Positions 24,106 through 34,500 of a DNA stretch of 64,000 bases are shown piece after piece. A program made the position numbers and the translations under genes. The first letter of the stretch is position 1. Every line of letters starts with the position of its first letter. Under the pieces are notes generated by a model, which saw only the letters and a program-made list of their open reading frames with translations, was not told the origin of the DNA and did no database searches. This DNA is from Phoronis australis (Eukaryota; Phoronida; Phoronidae): contig NMRA01000009.1 of the NCBI GenBank assembly GCA_002633005.1, positions 278,083-342,082 on the forward strand, in the 5' to 3' direction.

Positions 24106-24870
24106 TACCTCAAGATCATACACAAACATACATTATTGTCAACCTTTGAATTCAGAAATCGATAGGCAGCAACGAAATCGGTAACCCAGTAAGGCACTTG
24201 TACTGTCCCTTCGGTCGCCACACATCCTCTATAACCCGGCAGTTACATTCATCAAAATATTGAGAATTTGACATCTTTCCGTGAGTTGTGAGATTTGTTA
24301 AAAATACGAGAGCTTCCCACCTTAATAGAATTTGGAGGGTTGGCAAAACCATTGTCACATTTCTCTGGCCTGATTTTTTCGAATATATGTTTTATCTTGT
24401 GCACTACAGATGGAAACTCAGCGCGGCAGACAAAGTCGCTGAAAGCGGAGGTTTTGACGCCGGCGGCGTTCTTAAATTTTGCAAACATGGTAAGAAAATA
24501 TAGTGACAAAAACGTTCAAGTATTATATTTAGAAGTGAGTCCATGACCCAAGACAATAACTCGTTACTTGAATTGTAATTTCACATTGCTGAACCACCGT
24601 CTCGGAAGCCCGGCGTCGTTGCGCTCTTTGTGATCATCAATCTTTTTCTAAAAGTCGGGAAATCGTACGTTTCCTTAGCACTGGGGCTAAATCTTCATTC
24701 TTTAAAAGTCGGGGATGGGCGCTTAACCTAGAGGTGGGCACTTAATTGGAAATCTTCAAAAATCGCAGGGGGGCGCTTAACCGAGCAGTGGGCGGTTAAA
24801 TCGAAAATCCACCTAAAGTAGGGGGTGGGCGGTTAACTGAGCATGGGCGTTAACCCGAACGTTTACGGTA
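24106..24870 (-). mobile_element. TACCGTAAAC-family transposon, copy B (truncated at N)
   Basis: In inverted orientation this corresponds to 37443-38400. The terminus is the last ~22 bases up to 24870 (GTTAACCCGAACGTTTACGG then TA), preceded by GGGCGCTTAAC / GGGCGGTTAA subterminal repeats. It contains a single copy of the sequence that is expanded to six 46-bp units in the copy at 38052. The other end is lost at the N. The 71-residue frame at 24288-24503 recurs in the other copies but differs mostly at amino-acid-changing sites. Confidence 0.8.
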
Positions 24871-25503
24871 TTTTATTCTGATGTCAACGAAGACTTAACA
24901 CTAATCAAACAGTAGGGTTTGAGTCAGTTAATTTATTCAAATGCCAGTGTGAAGATGGTTGTGGTGTGGAAATGCTACTTTCACACTTGGCAACCTTTTC
25001 ACTGGAATATGCTGTCACATGATCATATGACATGAGAACACAGTGGTGATGTGGAAATGCTACTTTCACACTTGGCAACCTTATCTCTGGATGATGCCGC
25101 TCCATCATCTTGTGACATGAGAAACTTGACCACTACAATAACTCAAATGTCATCGAGATGGGACTAATTGGAAAAAAATCAAATTTAGTCCTGAAGTTTC
25201 GGTTGAGTTCAGTTGACTTTTCCTTATCTGGGAAAGCAAAATGACGAGTAAAAATGGAACATGGTAACGATTTTCTGCGTTGGTCCAAAGGTATGATTCG
25301 TGTAACATTTTGACACTCATTTTATCAACAATCTGGGCTGTATCTTAAAGCTGTATTTTCCCCGTTTTGCTGGGTAAGAAAGCAAAAAATTCAATTAGCC
25401 CTTTTACTCTTATAAAATCAGTCTCAAAATTTCCATCATCACAATAATTTTGGTTTGGTTAAGATACAATGTAAAACATTTTTAAGGTGACAGCTAAACA
25501 GGA
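24871..25503 (+). repeat. 633-bp direct duplication, copy 2
   Basis: Second copy of 23472-24104. It begins immediately after the terminus of transposon copy B and runs on into unique sequence at 25504. Confidence 0.93.
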
Positions 25504-26340
25504 TGAAATACAGCTTTAAATATTTGCCTAAACTTGTAAAACTCTTCATGAGTTATGTTTGTTCTGTGTGATCATGTAGGTTTGATTTAATTTTGTTATA
25601 AATTTTCACGTTGTATAGAAACAATGTCAAGATGGTAGCCATGTCAATTTTGCCTTTGCTATGATCATGCAGGCTTATAATCCTAGACAAAAATGGCCCC
25701 TGACATCTTGCCTTTGCTATGATCATCCAGGCTTATATTCCTAGACAAAAATGGCCTCTGACATCTTGCCATCTTATTCTAGCATGCTTTATTCCTGGAA
25801 GCCAGATATGTTCCGTACTTTAATTATGAAATTATATGTGATCAAGGAAACTATTCATAATAGCTGTTTTTCTTCTGATTATTAGTTGAGCTGGCTAGGA
25901 GTCACATCTGTTTGGGATGTTGGACTGTCCTTTATCTCCGTGTACAGCATTACCTGATTTATAATAAACAACTTATTAGTTTCAGTCTGCTGGGAGATGA
26001 AAGTGATATTAACAAGATTACATGCACATTAAGTTGATAGTCCACCGGATGGTGCCTGCTGGTTTTATCAACTTTGAAGTGTGCCATATAACAACATCAG
26101 AATCTATAAGTAGACAAGGTGCTGCCCTCTGCATGCCTATGTAATGTTGATTTCAAAGCTGTGGAATGACAGCAGCGTGTTACCTGAACAACAGCACTAC
26201 CTTACTCATATCCAAAGAGCTCATAGGCACAACGTAGTATACACATTCCTTGTTGGTGGACGGTGTTTGGCAGTTAGTCATTTTTTGGGACCTGCATTGT
26301 TGGGTGTGTAAGCCGTGTTTTGTGCGAGCAACAGTGTGTT
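25504..26340. other. No gene recognised; small tandem duplication
   Basis: Spacer. A ~57-bp tandem duplication lies at about 25650-25770, each copy containing TTTGCTATGATCATSCAGGC and CTAGACAAAAATGGCC. Otherwise nothing recognised. Confidence 0.5.
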
Positions 26341-26417
26341 TAGCGGTTGGTGAGCCGTGTTCATGAGTTGGTGAGCCGTGTTTAGCGGTTGGTGAGCCGT
26401 GTTCGTGAGTTGGTGAA
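26341..26417. repeat. 21-bp minisatellite with alternating variants
   Basis: Nearly four 21-bp units sharing GTTGGTGAGCCGTGTT; the first bases alternate between TAGCG and CATGA or CGTGA, giving a 42-bp higher-order unit. Confidence 0.8.
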
Positions 26418-26439
26418 CTTAGTTCATCAAGCCTATGAA

Positions 26440-26560
26440 GTATGTGTATGAAAGTTGGTGATCATCATATTTTACACCATCTATTGGCCATCTTTGATAC
26501 TTAATAAACACCCCTCTATAAGCATAGGGTGAGTGGGGTTATGGACACAATTCAATGGTA
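26440..26560. repeat. Isolated copy of the 5990-7520 module
   Basis: Contains TATTGGCCATCTTTGATACT, then AATAAACACCCCTCT, then TAAGCATAGGG, matching the order of GTGGCCATTTTTATGATACT, AATAAACTCCCTTA and AGAAGCACACGG at 7210-7265. Diverged, no clear ends. Confidence 0.5.
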
Positions 26561-26649
26561 AATGCATTGCTCTTGAAGTTGTTACTTGTCGAAATTTATT
26601 TATGTTGCTCTTCCACTAAGTTTTTTTACTTGTTTTTTTTGTTTGTTCG

Positions 26650-27090
26650 CATGATACAGGTCGCAATTTTCGTCCGATCATCACGAAATTTACACATAAC
26701 ACGTACTTCCGGAAGTACTGGAAGCCTGTTGTTTTTCGTCAAAATCGGATCCAAGATGGCGGCTGTGGCGGCCATTTTGTTTTCATTTCAAGGTTCAAAT
26801 GCTTCTGGAGGCTACAATTTTTTACGTAAAAGGCTAAGAATCGGCACAGTAAATGGACCAGAAGTTTTCTACAGGTATACCGGAAATTGTTTACTTCCGA
26901 ATAAAGATGGCAGAAATATCGGCGATCGCGCATGCGCACCTCGATTTTGGCCTAAAAACGTTTTCTCCTGTAGAGGGCGCATTATCAGACCAATTCCTTC
27001 GAAATTTTACAGGTACTAGTTTCTTATGACATGCTATTATAATTATAGAGAGCCAAAAAAACGGAAGTTGCTTTCAAGATGGCGGATTTG
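26650..27090 (+). repeat. Promoter-motif repeat family, copy 2 (ETS, YY1, NRF1 motifs)
   Basis: Homologous to 17816-18230. In order it carries the double ETS palindrome ACTTCCGGAAGT (about 26705-26716), a YY1-type AAGATGGCGGC (26753-26763), CCGGAAAT (about 26880), and the NRF1 palindrome GCGCATGCGC (26928-26937). A further CGGAAGT and AAGATGGCGG follow at about 27062-27085. These motifs are the commonest set in animal TATA-less promoters. The 154-residue frame at 26555-27019 spans the repeat and has no family resemblance. I see no gene downstream on either strand that it could drive. Confidence 0.65.
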
Positions 27091-27389
27091 GCGCATGTTG
27101 ACCCATTTTCAGTCGTGCTGGAGTGCGATTTTAAACGGGAAGAGAAAAGGACGTGATTTTTTGCATGTGGATTCTTTGAAGTATAGTCTTTCAAATGGCC
27201 TGTAACAATTTTTTTCTCAGACTTACCGTTTTCATTTTGTTTTGTTGTCCTGGTTGCTTGTGTAACCTGCTATTTACATCTGAGGGGTTTTATCAAGGAA
27301 AAACATTGTTTCAGGTCAATGTATGTAGAGCGACATCAGTTTGCGAAACTGTTTTTGCAAGTTAGGAGTGATACGTCTTACGATATAAT
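27091..27389. other. No gene recognised
   Basis: Short spacer of AT-rich sequence. Confidence 0.5.
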
Positions 27390-27655
27390 GTTAGATAGGG
27401 TGCTGCATGGGGCTGTGGACTGACACACCATACGGTGTAATGATAAATAGGGTGGTGCATAGGCTCTGGACTGACACACCATACAGTGTAATGTTAGATA
27501 GGGTGCTGCTTGGGGCTATGGTCTGACACATCATACATTGTAATGATAAATAGGGTGCTGCATGGAGCTCTGGATTGATACGCCATACATTGTAATGATA
27601 GTTGTGGTGCTGGAATGTGCTGTGGAGTGTGGACTGGCACACCATACAGTGTAAT
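27390..27655. repeat. ~55-bp minisatellite
   Basis: About five diverged units of 52-60 bp built on GATAGGGTGCTGCATGG, then GCTCTGGACTGACACACCAT, then ACAGTGTAATG. The minus-strand frames of 90-98 residues across it are repeat by-products. Confidence 0.85.
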
Positions 27656-28495
27656 TTTGTCAAGTAAAAATTGGTAACTTCTAACTGAAATAATTCTCAT
27701 TAGAAGTGGTGAATCATTTTGTTTTGTATAATGTATCAATGAACTCCATTTTGTTGGGAACTTTTTAAGAATTGGAACAAAGGGTCTCATCCCAATACTT
27801 GAAATTTACTTTCAAAATGGCGTCTATGGCCATTTTCTATTTCATTTTATCGGCAGGTATTTATAAATTTTGTAATGAATGAACAGTAACATTTTTCTCG
27901 AGATATTTGAGTTTGATTATTAAGGATTGACAAAATCAAAAATTGAATTCTTTTGAAACTTAGTGATTGAATAGATCGTGAGAAGAGCTTTCAGAATATA
28001 TTTTCAGTTTTGTTACCTATTCTTCAGTTATTGACAAAGAAGAGTTTTGTTATCTACTCTTGAGGTATTGACAAAGCAGAGTTACTCTGGTATCCAGGGT
28101 AGTTGAAGAAGCAGCAACATCTACTGCGGGTGTCAGAGTGATTCGAATAGCTTTCTTGCTTGATTGACAAAAAATTTGCGCACAACATGTCATCTCCGTA
28201 GCTCGATGCCTTTAGTTTTGTCATGATCAGATCCATGTGTGTTGTTAGGTTTTCGCTAAGACTTGCCGTCTTGTTGCTGGATCACAGTTTTTAGAGTTCT
28301 AGTGAGTGTGTTGATTGACCTTGTGGATATTGACCGCCAAAAGCTGATGTAGAGATTTGCCAGTAGAAACTATAGGTTGTATGGTCTGTGCATTTAGAAT
28401 TTACTTTTTATTTTCAGGTTAATTGAAAGTTTTATATGGAACACTAATTGTGAAAATCTACTTTAAATAGCTTAAATTTTTAATTGTATGGCCAG

Positions 28496-28570
28496 GCGAC
28501 CTCTGCTAGTGAAGTGGTTAGGCTATGAGATTGCTACCTCGAGGCACAAGTTCGAGTCCCTGCAGGCGCA
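28496..28570 (+). tRNA. tRNA-like sequence or tRNA-derived SINE head (degenerate)
   Basis: About 75 bases with a good internal A box (TAGTGAAGTGG, 28507-28517) and a B box (AGTTCGAGTCC, 28549-28559), spaced as in tRNA genes, followed by a run of five T that could terminate RNA polymerase III. The acceptor and T stems pair poorly and no normal anticodon stem forms, so a working tRNA is unlikely. A tRNA pseudogene or the 5' head of a SINE fits better. I saw no second copy in this window. Confidence 0.35.
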
Positions 28571-31478
28571 ATACTTTTTATAGTTCAACATTTTCCATTT
28601 TTTCAGTTGATTTTGCCAAGGACTCTCCAGAGTAATGTCATTATTAGGTTTTCTAATGTGCAGCATTGAGCCATTTGAGAGATGTTTCTTTTGCGTAACT
28701 TGCTGATTATTTTACTCTCGCTGATGACCAGTGGCCATCTTAACATTTACTATTGTTGGTTTTGTAAACACTGCCTTGGAAAGAGGCTTTGACCATGAAA
28801 ATTCTTCATCCTTCATTTTATAAAGCACTACACTTTACATAGCTTTGTTCTTTATTACTTTTTCTTAGTACTTGCTCCAGTGTCATTTCAAGTTTCAGAA
28901 GACCCACTTTTGCTGTTGTTTATGGTGTCCAGTGCCCAGCTGTCTGTGTCTTCACTGCCCATCTGTCTTTTCCACCATATCTGTTGACCTCCATTTGTCC
29001 TAGAGTTCAGTCAACTCACTGCTGATGGTCAACACAAGATTCACGGAATGCCTGACCATCTATTTATGTTCACCCAACAACCTACAGATGGCAGTCTATC
29101 TTGTCAACCCACGCTGAGGCTGTTTACTACCCTTTCCCTGTTTACACTGGTGTTTTTGATGATCAAAACATTTTCTGCCCAGAACACAATTTCTCTATTT
29201 TTTCACATTTGGTAATATTATTAAATTGCATGAATTTTGTAGTTCTTAATCTCTGTAAGTAACTTTGTTTTCACACTTGTCAAAAAAGTAAAAATGTGTT
29301 ATTTTTGTTATTGGCGTTAAGTTTATATTGGTTAAGAATGTTGATAATGTGTCTGCTACAACTGATTGTACTTCAGTAAGACTTCCATTTTCCAGCAAAG
29401 TAGTGGTTATATAAGGGGCTCTTACACCTCCAACCAATTTTATTTACATGGGCAATTAAAACCCATCTTCATAAATAACTGCTGGAAGACCTTTCTTCGT
29501 CATGGCTTCTGCCTCCAGGGAGGAGCTTCTGTCTCCAGGGAGGAGCTTCTTGTTTGAATGACAGGTATTCAGGCTGCAATGCAGTTTGCTAACAAGGGTT
29601 GGGGATTATGAGATGGATATCTAAACACTGATGGGAGATCTTGTTAAAATCAAACCAGCTTGTTCATTTATTGCAATTCTTGAACAAACCAGCAAGGTTT
29701 TGGTGACTACTAGTGGTACTAATGTTATGGTGCTAATGTTATGGTGACAGGTCTAACAAGTCTTCCCCATTCGGCCGAGTTACAATGTCCAGCACGCCCG
29801 CCACCCATTTTGGCCAGTATAGGTGTTTTCTCACATATTCCAGTAATTCTCCCACATTTATGCCATACTTGATTAATTTTTTACTTGAATCGCCTGCCCG
29901 TCTATTTCAGCCAAGTCTTGCCTATAATTCTCCAACATCACAAAACATCAGTCGTTTTCAACTCAGATTCCTAAGAACACTGTGAGTGCCTTAAAATGCC
30001 GGGGCTCTGTGTTGGCACCATTTGTTATCCATCTTGGCAGTGAAGTCATAAATCGCAAGGATCATAATGCCAAGGCATGGGAAATAATTTCTGGCGCCTG
30101 CCATAGAGTTCCTTTATATCCACTATATAACAAGTAAGAGGCAACTCACACATAAGTAAACAGCAAATAAGAAAACCCATGAATGTAAGTTTAAACTTTG
30201 CTTGCCACCAGACCAACTATTGCCTGTGATTTGACGCTCACTTGGAATGGCTCCATTGGAGTCACGCTTCTAAGTTTATGATTATGTCAAGTGGATCGGG
30301 TGAAAACTTATGAGCACATGATGGTAAACAATAGATTTGTCATCACAGGGAGGTAAAATGAAGCAAGATATAACCAGCTAAGACCTTTAGTTGTTTCCCA
30401 ATTTTACGGAGAATTTCTTCGATTTCCATATGTCCAGTTCACAAAGTCTGTGTTTAATTTCTTGTCCAATGTTTCTGTTTGGAGCCGTAGCTGATTGGAT
30501 ATAGGCTGTAAAAGTAAATAGATTTATAAATTTAGTTGTATTTTTTAAATTAAGAAATTTGCAAATTAAGTATTTCTCAGAATATGCTTTATTTCATGAG
30601 GATTGCATATTTTGCCAGAAATTTGGAGTTTAAAAATTGCATAGTTTTCAGAATAGGCAAGTTCTCTTCTTGGGTCCATGTTTCAGGATACAAATCTAAA
30701 CCCTCCCATCTGAATCAGCAGAATTGAAATTAGGTACAGGCTGAGGCTGAAGAAATTGATACAGGATCCCATAGGAATTGCATAACAGCAGTACCCCACA
30801 ATACTTACTGATCTTGATGCAAAATGAAATCAGTAGTAGCAACATTGGTATGTAGGACATGTGACTACATGGTCTTCCCTTGTAATATTACATCAGGTTG
30901 TGAGCTGTTGATGCCTGTGTGATTATCAGTGTTATTGTTATGTGGGACCTTGTGATGAGTGTCCTGCTCTTGATTGATGGGAGCAGACAGCCAGATGGTG
31001 TCTGGGCCGCCTACAGTAATACAAAGTTTACATGCTTCTCAAATGCAGCATTTTTAAACAGAAAACACAGATGACCAACACCAGGTCTTTTATCTGTCCC
31101 AATGTAAGTTGGTTTGGATTTGGGTTGTTAATCTCTTCCTGATGCTCCCATTAGTTGCTTTAATAAACTGTGTCTTGTCCCTCTTGTGAGCCCCATATTT
31201 CAAGCTCCTGCTGATGGCTGCCAGTAGGCACATCTACCGATTTTCTCCCCTGCTTAGTGCCTCTTCGCCTACACACAATATTATTAGTGGCTTCCAACTG
31301 CAATGCAGCATTCGCCCAGATGAGTTGACTGGGATCACTTGTTGTATGAGCCATTCCATCATCCACAATCACCTGACCATTAGACTTGCCTAGATGTACC
31401 TGGGACTAAACAGTCACCTGGCCATCAGCACGTATTGTATCTTGGTGTCGTTGTGTCCTCTCTGAACTTACTAATACC
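28571..31478. other. No gene recognised upstream of the MRTF first coding exon
   Basis: AT-rich DNA. A small duplication of CTCCAGGGAGGAGCTTCT lies near 29510-29550. The last 300 bases before 31479 are less AT-rich and could be 5' UTR. In the frame of the proposed start codon a stop lies at 31407-31409. I see no clear TATA box or CpG island. Confidence 0.4.
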
Positions 31479-31548
31479 ATGGCGTGTTGTACCGTTCAGA
31501 ATGTTGCAGCCAGTGTTACCATTCCCAGCTCTGAGACTAAGCAGCTAG
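31479..31548 (+). CDS. MRTF exon 1 (candidate first coding exon)
   Basis: ATG at 31479 opens MACCTVQNVAASVTIPSS and runs 70 bases to a near-consensus donor (AG then GTAAGT at 31549). It ends with one base of a split codon, which matches the phase of exon 2: G plus AT gives Asp24. An in-frame stop upstream at 31407-31409 supports this as a first coding exon. The peptide has no family match known to me; N-termini of MRTFs vary and are often made from alternative first exons. A 17-kb intron follows. Without transcript data another first exon is possible. Confidence 0.45.
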
Positions 31549-34500
31549 GTAAGTCATGTTTGGACAATTTTTGATGCATGCAAAATTACCATAATCTTTG
31601 AATGCAATGGCTCATTTTATTTTTGATGGACTTTTTTTCCTATCAGTGTTCTCAGTTCAGGTGAGTCTTCCTAGGTTGTCCCAGATAAGCTACTTCAAGA
31701 AGGCATTTACAAAGCTATTTAACTTTGCTTGAAATAGTTTGTGCTCTGTGAAAGTTGTGTATAAATAAGGTGTATTCAGTCTATAAATTAAAGAAATGAG
31801 CTTGCAGATTTTGTTTTATTTTAATGAAGCGAAATTGCATTTTCATTTCTTAAGTTAGGTATGCATGCAGGCCTTTATTCAGGATTTTGAAAATAGGGTG
31901 TCCAAAATGGGATTCCCAATATTCCAGGGCGTCCATTATTGTGACGCGTAATCCCCCACTCCCAGTAATCTTCCCAAACACACAGATTTTTTTACAAAAA
32001 AATACATAGACCAAGCTGTTTTTACATCTAAGTTTACAAAACAGCCTACTGTAGTGAGCATTTTTACTAAAAAAAAATGTAGACCAACACTTAGGATGCT
32101 ATCAACCAAGTGTGAGCATAGCAACATTTTATATACTTTGTATGTACATCGTATATTTGTTCCTGGTTTGAAAAAGAGCCCCCAATGTGAGCTTTCAGAG
32201 GCTTCCTAGTAATCATTACAGTGTGTGAGTCCAAACTTGAAAGGTTCCTATTGACAGTGGGCATCCAAATGATACATTGNGGAAAATTTTGCGACTTGGC
32301 ATTTACGAATGCGAGCTGGATTTTGAAAATGCGACCTTGGGATTTTGGCTAGGTCGCAAAATGCGACCTGGCGATTTTAATAGCGTCGAGCCCTGCATTG
32401 GGCGTCCTTACCAGGGCATCCAGATTTGTGCTAGGGCGTCCATTTGGACGCCCAGGACGTACACTGCATAAAGGCCTGTATGCATGGTTTAAGTTTGGCG
32501 GTGACTACAATCTGAGGTTCTAATAATCACCTTTGGCTGTTTGCCTTTGGAAAGTCTTGGAAGAAATCTGCAGCTCACAGCTTCCTCTTCTTAGGTGTTA
32601 AAGATAATCAACAGTGAAATTTGTATCATGTTTGTGCAACTTGATGGCTAGAAAATCATGTTTGAGTCCGCCTTATGGAGTTAGATTTTTGATAAAAATG
32701 ATCAAACAGATTAACAGTTGTATAAACTACTTGGGAAATCATTATCTAAAATATCATGCTTTACAAGTCTAGGATTCAACATGTGCTACAGCTAGCTGTT
32801 TCTTGGCATGTTGTCTAAAAAGATACTATACTATACATTACATTTTGTTCATAAAATATTCTGACCAAGTAACTGTTTTCTGACAGTGTTGTTGATATTT
32901 TTACCGTAGTCATATAACACTTCTATTACCTTCCAACTGTGACAAATGAAAGGTCACAAATGCTGATGAGATTGATGAACTTTTGTGCGTTCTTGCTTTG
33001 ATGATGGTTTGCTTAAACATCAACAGAATTTCACAATAATTTTTCTAATTTGACTTTTAGTTCAACTGTCGAGGTGGCGCACCACTGAAAACCGTCCAAT
33101 TTACTGGCCATATAACGAGACTAGCCATTAGTTGAATTTCTGTAGGCTTAAATCGTTTCTAAAACAGTTGTGAATAAAGTTCACTAATTGCAATTTATTT
33201 CTGTCAGGTCATAGCTACTATCTATTAGTAAGACAGTGATCTGGTCCAGCAGTGTTAGACATTTGTGACTAATGAAGGTTTGTCAGCTGTATTGCTGTGC
33301 ATCCATTGGTGTTCTTGGCAGCCTGTGATGGTACAAGAGGAAGTCCTAATATAGGTGATGTTCTTAATTGGAACAGCTGTTGAGAGTCTCCTGCATTATC
33401 AGACCTCACCCTGCTACATTTACCAGCAGCATTTATTGTACATGCCTTGGTTAACGCCCATGCACAGCTTAATGCCAGAAACCTTAAGTTTCAAATTTTT
33501 TTAAATGCCTGTGTTCGGCCTCACTTTATGTAATCGAGACTTTGTTAGTGCAGATGAGAAATTCTTCTTTTGACTCATACATTCATAGATTCATAGATTC
33601 ATATATACATTACTTCGGTGAAAAAATGGGGAAGTCATTTGCTTTAGCAAATGGACAGTTCAGGTAAATGCGAGGCTTCTTACAAATATGTTTTTAAACA
33701 TTCATGCTATACTTAACACCCATCCCAAGATTTTTGAATTCCCAAATTTAAGCGGTGAGATGAGTGTAGTTCAACAGCACTGCCAACCCTTCAATCTTTC
33801 AGTTAACAGGACGTCCAACAACTGATTTTGTTGAACAAAAAATGCTGCAAAAGCAAATAGTTTAGTAGATATTGTTCATCCACTTCTCTTGTGTTGAGCA
33901 CTTTCCTTTCCCTACCGTTTACGCTTAAAGCAAACCTGCTTTAAAAAACTTTCTTTCAAATTTTAATTTGAGAACTTCCCAATATTCTCACACTAGACAG
34001 CATTCAAGTTATGGGCTGGATTCTGTTGATGCAAGAATCTTGCACAAACGCTAGATCACGAAAGTCTTTGACGAGATATCGCCATGCATAAAAACAAAGC
34101 ATGTGAATTCATTACTTTTTTCTACTCTGGCCATGTTACCAGCATTCCAACAGGTATGGTTTGGTTTGCCCACAGTAGTAATCTGCTAGTAGATCTTTCT
34201 TCTAAGAGAGTGTGTTGACATAACTTTAGGTCTTGCTGATTGAATAATTCAATCAAATTCAATCTCTGTGGGGGGGTGTTATTGGTAAGAAATGAGAAAC
34301 TCAAAATTTGATAAAATGGACAAATTGTTCACAAACCTGAAGCAATTCAGAATGACTGCGCCAGTTACAAGTATCTCAAATCTGATTGTGATTCTACAAA
34401 TGTCAATGGCTAATGTGTTGTCACTGACATATCATTTGATAATATTTTTTATGTTAGTGCCTGCCTCTCAATAAAACTTGTGCTTTGCTCATGTCAGTTT

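Noticed and set aside
24288-24503. Frame shared by three transposon copies (also at 37757-37999 and 10378-10647, minus)
   Set aside because: Differences between copies mostly change amino acids and show no purifying selection; similarity is explained by element homology.
26555-27019. 154-codon open frame
   Set aside because: It runs through the dispersed repeat shared with 17816-18230, has no domain resemblance, and the homologous copy does not keep the frame.
31160-31372. 70-codon minus-strand frame next to MRTF exon 1
   Set aside because: Composition is gene-like but I recognise no domain and see no splice partners; left unannotated.
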